A DNA stretch of 34,286 bases from Rhodospirillaceae bacterium CCH5-H10. GTDB lineage: Bacteria; Pseudomonadota; Alphaproteobacteria; Reyranellales; Reyranellaceae. The stretch spans positions 1 through 34,286 of the forward strand of contig LSKJ01000826.1 in assembly GCA_001557035.1 (NCBI GenBank), read 5' to 3'. The notes below the pieces were generated by a model. It did not search any database. It was not told the DNA's origin and saw only the letters and a program-made list of their open reading frames with translations. Made by a program: the position numbers and the translations under genes. Positions 24,861-32,917 of the stretch are shown piece by piece (position 1 is the first letter of the stretch; each line of letters starts with the position of its first letter).

Positions 24861-25009
24861 GCACGGCCATGGCACAGGACCGTCGCCCCGGCGATACCGA
24901 CATGCACCGCCGCCAGCGAGGCAAGAACCTCTTCATCGGGGGCTTCCTGGTCGTCCTCGCGATCATGTTCTTCGCGCTCACGATCGTGCGCATGGGCGGC
25001 TACGGATGA
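24857..25009 (+). CDS. coxF: CoxF-type small membrane protein
   Basis: A 50-aa single-pass protein (MSTAMAQDRRPGDTDMHRRQRGKNLFIGGFLVVLAIMFFALTIVRMGGYG). A charged N-terminal part is followed by one membrane helix and the TIVRMG ending seen in the short CoxF proteins that lie between ctaB and ctaG in alphaproteobacterial cox operons. The start overlaps the ctaB stop (ATGA), and its own TGA overlaps the ctaG start, so translation is probably coupled on both sides. A start at 24869 would also fit. The family is thought to support oxidase assembly or structure. Confidence 0.85.
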   Translation: MSTAMAQDRRPGDTDMHRRQRGKNLFIGGFLVVLAIMFFALTIVRMGGYG

Positions 25010-25608
25010 GCGACCTGAAGGCCGACATCGCCGCCAAAAACAGGAAGGTCGCGCGCCGCCTGCTCCTTACGACGGCCGGCATGGGCGCCTTCGCCTATGC
25101 CTCGGCGCCGCTCTACGACCTGTTCTGCCGCACCACGGGCTTCGGCGGCACGCCCGTCGTCGCCCAGACCGGCGACCGGCCGATCCTCGATCGCACGGTC
25201 AACGTGCGCTTCGATTCCAACGTCGACACGGCGCTGCCCTGGAAGTTCCAGCCGCTGCAGCGCGAGGTGAAGGTCCGGCTGGGCGAGGAGTATCTCGCCT
25301 ACTACCGGGTGACCAATCTCTCGCAGCGCGCGGCCGTCGGCACCTCGACCTACAACGTCACGCCCGAAACGGCCGGCGGGTGGTTCAACAAACTCCAGTG
25401 CTTCTGCTTCACCGAGCAGTTGCTGCTGCCCGGGCAGTCCGTGGACATGCCCGTGATCTTCTTCGTCGATCCCGAGTTGGACAAGGATCGGCGCTACGAC
25501 AACATCCGGACCATCACGCTCTCGTACACTTTCTTCGAGGCGAAGACGGAACGGGCCAGGACCTTGCTCGGCGGCGTGCCGGGCAGCGATATCGGAAAGG
25601 GTGGATGA
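25006..25608 (+). CDS. ctaG: Cytochrome c oxidase assembly protein CtaG/Cox11
   Basis: A 200-aa Cox11 homologue that delivers copper to the CuB site of subunit I. An N-terminal membrane anchor (RRLLLTTAGMGAFAYASAPLYDLFC) holds a periplasmic immunoglobulin-like domain. Marks are GFGGTPVVA, LPWKFQPLQREVKVRLGE, TYNVTPETAGGWFNKLQCFCF (C132 and C134, the copper-binding CFC pair), EQLLLPGQSVDMPVIFFVDPEL and TITLSYTFFE. C41 near the end of the anchor is the third conserved cysteine. ATGA overlap with the coxF-type gene. Confidence 0.97.
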   Translation: MSDLKADIAAKNRKVARRLLLTTAGMGAFAYASAPLYDLFCRTTGFGGTPVVAQTGDRPILDRTVNVRFDSNVDTALPWKFQPLQREVKVRLGEEYLAYYRVTNLSQRAAVGTSTYNVTPETAGGWFNKLQCFCFTEQLLLPGQSVDMPVIFFVDPELDKDRRYDNIRTITLSYTFFEAKTERARTLLGGVPGSDIGKGG

Positions 25609-25610
25609 AC

Positions 25611-26483
25611 ATGGCCGGCGGTACTCCCAAGCATCCCTATCATCTGGTCGACCCCAGCCCGTGGCCGGCCTTGGGTTCGTTCGCCGCGCTTCTGCTGGCG
25701 CTGGGCTTCGGGCTTGCGCTGCATCCCGGCATGCTGGGCCCCGGCATCGAGACCGTCATGAAGTCGCTGCACTGGTGGGCGCTCGCCCCCGGCCTGCTGC
25801 TGGTGCTGGGCGTGATGTACTGGTGGTGGAGCGACGTCATCGCCGAGTCGCGCATCTATCACACCTCCGTGGTCCAACTCGGCCTGCGCTACGGCATGAT
25901 CCTGTTCATCGCCTCGGAAGTGCTGTTCTTCGCGGCCTTCTTCTGGGCGTTCTTCGATGCCGCCCTCTATCCCGGCGCGCCCAACATGCCGGTCCGCGCG
26001 GAAGCGACCGGCGGCATCTGGCCGCCGAAGGGCATCAGCATCATCGCGCCGTTCGACCTGCCGCTGATGAACACGCTGATCCTGCTGCTGTCGGGCACGA
26101 CCTGCACCTGGGCGCATCACGCGATCATCGAGGGCAACCAGAAGGATGCCGTCCGCGGCCTGCTCTGCACCGTCCTCCTCGGCCTGATCTTCACCAGCGT
26201 CCAGGCCTACGAGTACATTCACGCGCCGTTCACGTTCAGCCAGGACATCTATACGTCGACCTTCTTCATGGCGACGGGCTTCCACGGCTTCCACGTCCTG
26301 GTCGGCACGATCTTCCTGATCGTCTGCCTGATCCGCGCCTCGAAGGGCCAGTTCAAGCCCAAGCAGCATTTCGGCTTCGAAGCCGCTGCCTGGTACTGGC
26401 ATTTCGTCGACGTGGTCTGGCTGTTCCTGTTCTTCTGCATCTACTGGTGGGGCGCCGGAAAGGCACCGATCGCCCTGCACTGA
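25611..26483 (+). CDS. coxC: Cytochrome c oxidase subunit III
   Basis: A 290-aa, seven-helix subunit III, which stabilises proton uptake in subunit I. It starts MAGGTPKHPYHLVDPSPWPALGSF, the typical opening. GMILFIASEVLFFAAFFWAFF carries the conserved membrane glutamate, and TFFMATGFHGFHVLVGTIFL and AAAWYWHFVDVVWLFLFFCIYWW are family blocks. ATG 25611 is preferred because GGGTGG lies about 7 bases before it; ATG 25605 overlaps the ctaG stop as ATGA and is also possible. A perfect hairpin follows the stop. Confidence 0.97.
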   Translation: MAGGTPKHPYHLVDPSPWPALGSFAALLLALGFGLALHPGMLGPGIETVMKSLHWWALAPGLLLVLGVMYWWWSDVIAESRIYHTSVVQLGLRYGMILFIASEVLFFAAFFWAFFDAALYPGAPNMPVRAEATGGIWPPKGISIIAPFDLPLMNTLILLLSGTTCTWAHHAIIEGNQKDAVRGLLCTVLLGLIFTSVQAYEYIHAPFTFSQDIYTSTFFMATGFHGFHVLVGTIFLIVCLIRASKGQFKPKQHFGFEAAAWYWHFVDVVWLFLFFCIYWWGAGKAPIALH

Positions 26484-26505
26484 CGCGGGACTACGGACTA
26501 TCTTG

Positions 26506-26532
26506 GAACCGCCGGGTGCTCCCCGGCGGTTC
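26506..26532. terminator. Perfect 11-bp hairpin after coxC
   Basis: GAACCGCCGGG (26506-26516) and CCCGGCGGTTC (26522-26532) form a perfect stem with a 5-base loop, 22 bases after the coxC stop. Only a weak ATTT follows. It could attenuate transcription between the structural oxidase genes and the downstream assembly genes, or stabilise the coxC mRNA end. Confidence 0.5.
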
Positions 26533-26549
26533 GCATTTGGGAGAGGCAC

Positions 26550-26912
26550 TTGTCAGACTGGCCACGCCAATCGCCATTCGACGTCGCCCTGCGAGGCGCC
26601 TGCCCGCGCTGCGGCAAGGGCAGGCTGTTCTCCGGCCTGCTGAACGTCGTGGATCGCTGTGCCGTGTGCGACCTCGACCTGCGCGGCAACGATGCCGGCG
26701 ACGGGCCCGCGGTCTTCGTCATCCTTGGGTTGGGCGCCATCATCATGATGCTCGTCTTCTGGGTGGAGTTCCGCTACGAGCCGCCCTGGTGGATGCATGT
26801 CCTGATCTGGTTGCCGCTCACGTTCGCGCTGGCGGTCTTGATGTTGCGCTTCCTGAAGGCCCTGCTGGTCGCCCAGCAGTTCGTCCATCGCACGACCGAA
26901 CTCGATGACTAG
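26550..26912 (+). CDS. DUF983 family membrane protein
   Basis: A 120-aa protein. The N-terminal zinc-ribbon-like part has C18-P-R-C21 and C37-A-V-C40, followed by GNDAGDGPAVFVILGLGAIIMMLVFWVEF and VLIWLPLTFALAVLMLRFLKALLVAQQF as two membrane helices. DUF983 genes are regular neighbours of coxC and SURF1 in alphaproteobacteria and are thought to take part in oxidase biogenesis. The start is a TTG at 26550 with GGGAGAGG just upstream; no ATG is available near the N-terminus. Confidence 0.9.
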   Translation: MSDWPRQSPFDVALRGACPRCGKGRLFSGLLNVVDRCAVCDLDLRGNDAGDGPAVFVILGLGAIIMMLVFWVEFRYEPPWWMHVLIWLPLTFALAVLMLRFLKALLVAQQFVHRTTELDD

Positions 26913-26939
26913 CCGAACCCGACGGTTGGAGGAGATACG

Positions 26940-27677
26940 ATGATCCGGCTGAGGCCCGCTTTCTGGCCCACGCTCGTCTCGCTGCCGATCCTGGTGCTCT
27001 CGCTGGGCCTCGGCCTGTGGCAGATGGAGCGTCGCGAATGGAAGCAGGACATCCTCGATCGCATCGCCACCAACCAGGCGGCGGCGCCGATGACGCTCGA
27101 CCAGCTGCTGGCCGGCAACCCGCTGCGTCATGAATACGGACGCGTGAGGGTCGCGGGCACCTTCGAGCATGGCCACGAATTCTTCCTCGCCGCGCGGAGC
27201 CTCAAGAACAAGGTCGGGCTGCAGGTGATCGTGCCCCTCAAGACCGACGACGGGCGCGTGATCCTGTTCGATCGCGGCTGGGTGCCGGATCGTGCGGCCG
27301 CGACGCAAGCCATCACCAGGACGACGGGGCGCGTCGAGGTCACCGGTCTCGTGCGCCGCTCGCAGATCCGGGCGCGCTTCGCGCCCGAGAACGTCCCCGA
27401 CAAGAATGTCTGGTTCCAGGCGGACGTGCCGCTGATGCGCAAGCTGGCGGGCGCGCCGCCCGATCCCAAGCTCGACACGTTTTTCCTCGACGCCGATGCC
27501 ACTCCCAATCCGGGCGGCGTGCCGGTCGGCGGACAGACGCGGCTCGAGATCCCCAACGATCATCTCCAGTACGCCATCACCTGGTTCCTGCTCGCGCTGG
27601 CACTGGCCGGCGTCTATCTTGCCTATCATTGGGAGAACGGCCGGCTGGAGATCAACGGCCGGCGAAAAGCGAAATGA
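26940..27677 (+). CDS. SURF1 family cytochrome oxidase assembly protein
   Basis: A 245-aa SURF1/Shy1 homologue, which helps insert haem A into subunit I. Two membrane helices flank a periplasmic domain: residues about 7-25 (FWPTLVSLPILVLSLGLGLWQMERREWK) and 214-232 (HLQYAITWFLLALALAGVYLAYHW). The conserved blocks are GLWQ.ERREWK near the start, GRVRVAGTFEH, VIVPLKTDDGRVILFDRGWVP and NDHLQYAITWF. GGAGGAG precedes the ATG at 26940. The stop overlaps the start of the M32 peptidase gene (ATGA). Confidence 0.95.
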   Translation: MIRLRPAFWPTLVSLPILVLSLGLGLWQMERREWKQDILDRIATNQAAAPMTLDQLLAGNPLRHEYGRVRVAGTFEHGHEFFLAARSLKNKVGLQVIVPLKTDDGRVILFDRGWVPDRAAATQAITRTTGRVEVTGLVRRSQIRARFAPENVPDKNVWFQADVPLMRKLAGAPPDPKLDTFFLDADATPNPGGVPVGGQTRLEIPNDHLQYAITWFLLALALAGVYLAYHWENGRLEINGRRKAK

Positions 27678-29176
27678 TCGCCAACGATCCCTATGCCGAG
27701 CTCGAACGCCGCTTCGCGCGGATGAGCGACGTCGGCCGTGCGGCTGCGATCCTGAACTGGGATCGTTCGACCATGATGCCCGACGGGGCCAGCGGCGATC
27801 GCGCCGACCAACTCGCGACGCTGGGCGTGATCGCCCACGAGATGATCGCCGCGCCGGAGATGCCCGATCTCCTGTCGCGAGCGGAGGAGGGCAGGGCCTC
27901 GCTCGACGTGTGGCAGGCCGCCAACCTGCGCGAGATGCGCCGCGCCTGGATCCATGAGAGTGCGCTGCCGGCCGACCTCGTCGAGGCGCGCACGCGGGCC
28001 TGCTCGGCATGCGAGCTGGCCTGGCGCTCGGCGAAGAAGAATGCCGACTTCAAGTCGCTGCTGCCGACGCTCACCGAAGTGCTGAACATCATGCGGCGCG
28101 TCGGCGAAGCCAAGGCTGCGGCACTCGGCACCTCGCTCTACGACGCGCTGCTCGACGAGTTCGAGCCGGGCGGGCGTTCCGCGCGCATCGACCTGCTGTT
28201 CGCCGAGCTGCGCGGCTTCCTGCCCGACCTGCTCGGCCGCGTAATCGAGCGCCAGAAGAGCCGGCCCGATCCGCTGCCGCTTGAAGGCCCGTTCCCGGTC
28301 GAGGCGCAGCGCCGGCTGGGCGAGGAGTTGATCCGCCTGATCGGCTTCGACTTCCATCACGGTCGTCTCGACGTCTCGGCCCATCCCTTCACCGGCGGCA
28401 CGGCGGACGATGTCCGCATCACGACACGCTACGACGAGCAGGATTTCGCCCGCGCCCTCATGGGCGTTCTGCACGAGACCGGCCATGGTCTCTACGAGGC
28501 CGGCCTGCCCAAGGCCTGGCGGCGCCAGCCGGTCGGCAATGCCCGCGGCATGACCCTGCACGAGAGCCAATCGCTACTGATGGAGATGCAGGCCTGCCGT
28601 AGCGACGCCTTCGTGGCCTTTGCAGCACCACGCATGCGGGCCGCTTTCGGCAAGGATGGGCCGGCCTGGACCGAGGAGAACATCCACCGGATCTACACGC
28701 GCGTGGCGCCGGGCTTCATACGCGTCGATGCCGACGAGGTCACCTATCCGCTGCACATCATGCTGCGCTACCGGCTGGAGCGCGCGATGCTGGCGGGCGA
28801 CCTCGCGCTCGCCGACCTGCCGGGCGCCTGGAACGACGGCATGCGCGAGCTTCTGGGCATCGTGCCGCCCGACGATTCGCTGGGCTGCCTGCAGGACATC
28901 CATTGGCCGGACGGCGGGTGGGGGTATTTCCCGACCTACACGCTGGGGGCACTGGCCGCCGCGCAGCTCTTCGCTGCCGCCCGCCGGGTCAATCCGGGCC
29001 TGATGGCGGCCATCGGGCAGGGCGATTTCGCCCCTTTGCTGGGCTGGCTGCGAACCAACGTGCACGGCAAGGGCTCGATCGCCACGACCGACGAGATCCT
29101 GACCGCGGCCACCGGGGCGCCACTGGGGGCGGCCGCCTTCAAAGCGCATCTGGAAAGCCGCTACCTCCCGGCGTAA
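27674..29176 (+). CDS. Carboxypeptidase Taq (M32 family metallopeptidase)
   Basis: A 500-aa M32 metallocarboxypeptidase, full family length, cytoplasmic, releasing C-terminal residues from peptides. The zinc site is H267-E268-T-G-H271 in VLHETGHGLYE. Other family motifs are DVRITTRYDEQDF, H296-E297-S-Q-S in TLHESQSLLMEMQ, IRVDADEVTYPLHI, and GCLQDIHWPDGGWGYFPTYTLG. The start overlaps the SURF1 stop, so it is translationally coupled to the oxidase operon, although no functional link is known. A DUF1272 gene follows after 9 bases. Confidence 0.96.
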   Translation: MIANDPYAELERRFARMSDVGRAAAILNWDRSTMMPDGASGDRADQLATLGVIAHEMIAAPEMPDLLSRAEEGRASLDVWQAANLREMRRAWIHESALPADLVEARTRACSACELAWRSAKKNADFKSLLPTLTEVLNIMRRVGEAKAAALGTSLYDALLDEFEPGGRSARIDLLFAELRGFLPDLLGRVIERQKSRPDPLPLEGPFPVEAQRRLGEELIRLIGFDFHHGRLDVSAHPFTGGTADDVRITTRYDEQDFARALMGVLHETGHGLYEAGLPKAWRRQPVGNARGMTLHESQSLLMEMQACRSDAFVAFAAPRMRAAFGKDGPAWTEENIHRIYTRVAPGFIRVDADEVTYPLHIMLRYRLERAMLAGDLALADLPGAWNDGMRELLGIVPPDDSLGCLQDIHWPDGGWGYFPTYTLGALAAAQLFAAARRVNPGLMAAIGQGDFAPLLGWLRTNVHGKGSIATTDEILTAATGAPLGAAAFKAHLESRYLPA

Positions 29177-29185
29177 GAGGGAAAC

Positions 29186-29437
29186 ATGCTCGACCTCCGT
29201 CCCAACTGCGAATGCTGCGACAAGGACCTGCCGAACGGCGCGTCCGATGCCCTGATCTGCACTTTCGAGTGCACGTTCTGCGCCGACTGCGCGCAAACCC
29301 GGTTGGGCGGACATTGCCCGAACTGCGGTGGCGATCTGGTCAAGCGCCCGACCCGCCCCGAGAAGGCGCTGGCCAAGTTCCCGGCCTCCACCAAACGGGT
29401 CCGCAAGGATCATGAGGCCTGTCGGCAGGTCGCCTGA
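29186..29437 (+). CDS. DUF1272 family zinc-binding protein
   Basis: An 83-aa cysteine-rich protein: MLDLRPNCECCDKDLPNGASDALICTFECTFCADCAQ..., then LGGHCPNCGGDLVKRPTRP. The CxCC, CxxxCxxCxxC and CPNC groups are the DUF1272 signature and suggest a double zinc ribbon. The biochemical role of the family is unknown. It starts 9 bases after the carboxypeptidase stop with GAGGG just upstream, so it is probably co-transcribed. Confidence 0.9.
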   Translation: MLDLRPNCECCDKDLPNGASDALICTFECTFCADCAQTRLGGHCPNCGGDLVKRPTRPEKALAKFPASTKRVRKDHEACRQVA

Positions 29438-29439
29438 TT

Positions 29440-29520
29440 TGTCATCTCGACCGGAGCGAAGCGGAGTGGAGAGATCTTTTTCGTGCCTCGTTGAAAAGAG
29501 GCCTCTCGGCCGCGTTCGGA
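29440..29520. repeat. Intergenic repeat fragment before thrC
   Basis: The stretch starts TGTCATCTCGACCGGAGCG, continues AAGCGGAGTGGAGAGATCT and ends in an imperfect palindrome (GAGGCCTCTCGGCC). Its wording resembles the repeated intergenic sequences of rhizobia that begin TGTCATCCCGA and contain GGAGCGAAGCGGAG. The end of the element contributes the CGGAG used as ribosome binding site of thrC. Resemblance is from memory. Confidence 0.45.
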
Positions 29521-29530
29521 GCAATCGTTA

Positions 29531-30976
29531 ATGCAATACATCAGCACTCGCCACGGCTCGCAGGGCACGCCTGCGCCGCTTGGCTTCGAGGACATCATGC
29601 TTGCGGGCCTCGCCCGCGACGGCGGTCTCTACCTGCCGGCCGAGTGGCCGCAGTTCAGCAAGGCCGAGATCGAGGCGATGAAGGGCCTCGGCTACACCGA
29701 GCTCGCCTTCCGCGTGATGCAGCCCTTTGTCGGCGCCACGTTCGACGAGGCGACGTTCCGCCGCCTGATCGCCGAGGCCTATGCCTCGTTCGAAACGCCG
29801 GAGGTGGCGCCACTGAAGCCGCTGGGCGATTCGGGCCTGCACCTGCTCGAACTGTTCCATGGCCCGACGCTCGCCTTCAAGGACGTGGCGCTGCAGTTGC
29901 TCGGGCGCATGCTCGACCAGACGCTGACGGCGCGCGGCCAGCACGCGACCATCGTCGGTGCCACGTCCGGCGACACCGGCTCGGCCGCCATCGAAGCGGT
30001 GCGCGACCGCAAGACCATCGACATCTTCATGCTGTTCCCCAAGGGCCGCGTGAGCGAGGTCCAGCGGCGTCAGATGACGACGGTGCTGGCGGCCAACGTC
30101 CACAACATTGCGGTCCAGGGCACGTTCGACGACTGCCAGGACCTTGCCAAGGCCTGCTTCAACGATCTCGCGTTCCGCGATCGTCATGCGCTGACGGCCG
30201 TCAATTCGATCAACTTCGCCCGCGTGATGGCGCAGATCGTCTACTACTTCTGGGCGGCGCTGAAACTCGGCGCGCCGGAACGTCCCGTGGCGTTCAGCGT
30301 GCCCAGCGGCAATTTCGGCAATGTCTACGCGGGCTACGCCGCCAAGCAGATGGGCCTGCCGATCTCGCACTTCGTGGTCGGCGCCAACAGCAACGACATC
30401 CTCGCGCGCTTCTTCGAGAGCGGCAGGATGACGACCTCCGAGGTCGTGCCGACGCTGAGCCCGAGCATGGACATCCAGATCTCGAGCAATTTCGAGCGCC
30501 TGCTGTTCGACCTCTACGACCGCAATGGCGTGGCGCTCGCGGAGGCGATGACCTCCTTCCGCGCGACCGGCACGCTCGAGGTCGGCGGCAACGTCCTCGC
30601 GGGCGTGCGCGAACTGTTCGACGCCGGCCGCCTCGACGATGCCGGCACGATCGCGGCCATGGCGGACTGCCTGAAGCTCTATGGCGAGACGATCGATCCG
30701 CACACAGCCGTGGGCTATGCGCTGGCGCAACGGCATCGCCGCGACTCGTCGATCCCGATGGTCGTTCTGGCGACGGCGCATCCCGCCAAGTTCCCCGACG
30801 CTGTCGAGAAGGCGACCGGCCAGCGGCCGCGTCTGCCGGCCCGCCTCGCCGACCTGCTGGAGCGCACCGAACGCTCGGACGGTCTGCGCAACGACGTCGA
30901 CGCCCTGAAAACCATGATCGATGAACGCCGGGAAATGGCCACGGCGCCGGCAGGCCGGGAAAAGGTGCGCCCGTGA
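29531..30976 (+). CDS. thrC: Threonine synthase
   Basis: A 481-aa PLP enzyme converting O-phosphohomoserine to threonine. It starts MQYISTRHGSQGTPAPLGFEDIMLAGLARDGGLYLP, with K117 in LFHGPTLAFKDVALQ as the PLP lysine, GATSGDTGSAAIEA, FPKGRVSEVQRRQM, NIAVQGTFDDCQDLAK, NSINFARVMAQIVYYF and VPSGNFGNVYAGY, which are the long-type (class II) threonine synthase blocks. The upstream region is a repeat; CGGAG lies about 10 bases before the ATG. The TGA stop overlaps the GTG start of the M16 gene (GTGA), so the pair is coupled, a common pairing in alphaproteobacteria. Confidence 0.97.
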   Translation: MQYISTRHGSQGTPAPLGFEDIMLAGLARDGGLYLPAEWPQFSKAEIEAMKGLGYTELAFRVMQPFVGATFDEATFRRLIAEAYASFETPEVAPLKPLGDSGLHLLELFHGPTLAFKDVALQLLGRMLDQTLTARGQHATIVGATSGDTGSAAIEAVRDRKTIDIFMLFPKGRVSEVQRRQMTTVLAANVHNIAVQGTFDDCQDLAKACFNDLAFRDRHALTAVNSINFARVMAQIVYYFWAALKLGAPERPVAFSVPSGNFGNVYAGYAAKQMGLPISHFVVGANSNDILARFFESGRMTTSEVVPTLSPSMDIQISSNFERLLFDLYDRNGVALAEAMTSFRATGTLEVGGNVLAGVRELFDAGRLDDAGTIAAMADCLKLYGETIDPHTAVGYALAQRHRRDSSIPMVVLATAHPAKFPDAVEKATGQRPRLPARLADLLERTERSDGLRNDVDALKTMIDERREMATAPAGREKVRP

Positions 30977-32241
30977 GCAACGTCAAGGTCACCACGCTCG
31001 ACAATGGCCTGCGCGTGGCGGTGGATCCGATGCCGGAGGTCGAATCGGCTTCGCTCGGCATCTGGGTTGCCTGCGGCACGCGTCACGAATCGGCCGAACT
31101 GAACGGCATGGCTCACATGCTGGAGCACATGGCGTTCAAGGGCACCCGCACCCGCAGCGCCCGTGCCATCGCCGAGGAGATCGAGAATGTCGGCGGCAGC
31201 CTGAACGCGTATACCGGCCGCGAGATCACCGCCTACCACGCCTCCGTCCTGAAGGAAGATGTGGCGCTGGGCGTCGAGATGGTCTCCGACATCCTGCGCA
31301 ATTCGGTGTTCGATCCCGACGAGCTGCAGCGCGAGCGTGGCGTGATCCTGCAGGAGATCGGCCAGGCGCTCGACACGCCCGACGACATCATCTTCGACCA
31401 GTTCCAGGAAACCGCGCTGCCGGGCCAGCCGCTCGGCCGGCCGGTGCTGGGGACCGCGACCTCGGTCGAGGCGATCGGCCGCGACGATCTCTTCGCCTAT
31501 CTGGCGCGTCACTATACGGCCTCGAACATGGTCCTGTCGGCGGCAGGCCGCGTCGAGCACGACCAGATCGTCGACCTCGCCGAAAAGCACTTCGGCTCCG
31601 TGCCGCGCACGCCCGCCGGTGCCGAGCAGCCGGTGCCGCTCACCTATGTCGGCGGCGACGGCCGCGAGCAGCGTGTGCTCGAGCAGGCGCATCTCGTGTT
31701 GGGCTGCGAGGGTATCGGCTATCGCGACCCGGACTACTTCGCCCTGGCGATCTACTCGACGCTGTTCGGCGGCGGCATGTCCTCGCGCCTTTTCCAGCGC
31801 ATCCGCGAGGATCGCGGCCTCGTCTACGGCATCCACTGCTTCAACACCGCCTACGCCGATGGCGGCCTGTTCGGCATCTATGCCGGCACGGGCGAGGACG
31901 ATCTGGCTGAGCTGATTCCGGCGGTATGCGAGGAATTCGTAGGCGTCGCCGACACGCTGAACGAGCAGGAACTCGTGCGCGCCCGCAACCAGATCAAGGC
32001 CGGCACGCTGATGGCGCTGGAATCGAGCGGCTCGCGCTGCGAGCAGGCGGCGCGCCACCTGATCGTCCACGGCCGCACGATTCCCTACGAGGAGATCGTG
32101 TCGCGCATCGAGGCCGTCGACCAGGACGCCGTCCGCCGCGTCGCGAAGCGCCTGCTCCGGAGCAATCTGACGCTGGCCGCTCTGGGCCCGATCAACGGCC
32201 TAGAATCCCTCGACAAGATCGCCGCGCGCCTCGCGGCTTAG
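30973..32241 (+). CDS. M16 family zinc peptidase (mitochondrial processing peptidase-like)
   Basis: A 422-aa M16B peptidase. The inverted zinc motif is H48-M-L-E51-H52 in GMAHMLEHMAFKGT. GGSLNAYTGREITAYHASVLKED, FDPDELQRERGVILQEIGQA (downstream zinc-ligand region) and FGGGMSSRLFQRIREDRGLVYGIH are the usual blocks of alphaproteobacterial processing-peptidase relatives. The start is GTG 30973, overlapping the thrC stop. Substrates are unknown. A 7-bp perfect palindrome (32245-32259, ATCGCGC/GCGCGAT) follows the stop, and then the REP-flanked transposase gene. Confidence 0.96.
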   Translation: MSNVKVTTLDNGLRVAVDPMPEVESASLGIWVACGTRHESAELNGMAHMLEHMAFKGTRTRSARAIAEEIENVGGSLNAYTGREITAYHASVLKEDVALGVEMVSDILRNSVFDPDELQRERGVILQEIGQALDTPDDIIFDQFQETALPGQPLGRPVLGTATSVEAIGRDDLFAYLARHYTASNMVLSAAGRVEHDQIVDLAEKHFGSVPRTPAGAEQPVPLTYVGGDGREQRVLEQAHLVLGCEGIGYRDPDYFALAIYSTLFGGGMSSRLFQRIREDRGLVYGIHCFNTAYADGGLFGIYAGTGEDDLAELIPAVCEEFVGVADTLNEQELVRARNQIKAGTLMALESSGSRCEQAARHLIVHGRTIPYEEIVSRIEAVDQDAVRRVAKRLLRSNLTLAALGPINGLESLDKIAARLAA

Positions 32242-32262
32242 TGAATCGCGCTGCGCGATCAA

Positions 32263-32288
32263 TGGAGCGCGCCACTCCAGTGGCGCTC
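32263..32288. repeat. REP-like palindrome, left of RAYT gene
   Basis: A GC-rich hairpin, GCCACT/AGTGGC with outer GAGC/GCTC. The 26 bases are an exact inverted copy of 32891-32916. The TGA stop of the transposase gene (32287-32289) overlaps its end. Confidence 0.8.
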
Positions 32289-32850
32289 ATGCGTCCTTTG
32301 CCAATCGATGCCGCAGGTGGCTCCAAAGCCAATCTTCAGCCGAACCGACGAGCCCCGCCTTGACCGGATTATTCTCGATATAGCCGACCGTGGATTCGAA
32401 GTGCCGCTCGTCGCGAATGTAAGTATCCCAGTAGTCGTCCTGCCAAAACGGCCCTGACCGTCCTATCAGCTGATTGGCCATTCGGGCCGAGAAGCGCTTC
32501 CACGAACTGACAACTGATCCCAGGGAGTGTTGGTTGGAGAGTTCGACGAGGACGTGGACGTGATTTGGCATGATCGTCCAGGCAATCAGCCGATAGCGTT
32601 CTCCGTCGAAGTGTAGAAGAGCGGCCTCAACGATCTCTGCGATCTCAGGCCGTTTGAGCCTGCATTCGCCAGCGCCCGCATCCAGAAAAGCATCCCATTC
32701 GGACGTGGTGGCCGTTCCGACACCAAGTCGGAGTTTCTCGATCGCTTCCGCCGGCAGGCTGTCGACCAAGCGAAACGTAACGAACTGCAGCGTTTCGGGT
32801 GAGTCGAAATGTGGAAGGTAGCCGCGAGAGTGCCAGCCTTTCGGACTCAT
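32287..32850 (-). CDS. REP-associated tyrosine transposase (RAYT, Y1-type HUH)
   Basis: A 187-aa single-domain Y1 transposase. The HUH metal site is H97-V-H99 in TIMPNHVHVLVEL, and Y157 in TVGYIENNPVKAGLV is the nucleophilic tyrosine position. GPFWQDDYWDTYIRDERHF is also typical of RAYTs. Such proteins cut and join single-stranded DNA at REP hairpins and are usually single-copy genes that live with their REPs. REP palindromes lie at both ends: the stop codon is in the left one and the ATG at 32850 directly borders another. A TTG at 32862 in frame lies inside that REP. All key residues are intact, so it may be active. Confidence 0.93.
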   Translation of the reverse strand: MSPKGWHSRGYLPHFDSPETLQFVTFRLVDSLPAEAIEKLRLGVGTATTSEWDAFLDAGAGECRLKRPEIAEIVEAALLHFDGERYRLIAWTIMPNHVHVLVELSNQHSLGSVVSSWKRFSARMANQLIGRSGPFWQDDYWDTYIRDERHFESTVGYIENNPVKAGLVGSAEDWLWSHLRHRLAKDA

Positions 32851-32877
32851 TGGCGCGCGCAACTCCAGTTGCGCTTA
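32851..32877. repeat. REP-like palindrome variant at the RAYT start
   Basis: GCGCAACT-CC-AGTTGCGC lies directly before the transposase ATG and in the same orientation as the left REP. It differs from GCGCCACT-CC-AGTGGCGC at one position in each arm, so the stem is kept. Confidence 0.7.
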
Positions 32878-32890
32878 TGAATCATGAGAA

Positions 32891-32916
32891 GAGCGCCACT
32901 GGAGTGGCGCGCTCCA
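32891..32916. repeat. REP-like palindrome, right of RAYT gene
   Basis: Exact inverted copy (26 bases) of 32263-32288, immediately downstream of the stop of the LpxO-like gene on the minus strand. Confidence 0.8.
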
Positions 32917-32917
32917 A

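Noticed and set aside
21054..24875. A 1273-codon open frame on the minus strand across the whole coxB-coxA-ctaB region
   Set aside because: It is antisense to three certain genes, has low-complexity composition rich in Arg, Asp, His and Gln, and results from the codon bias of GC-rich DNA.
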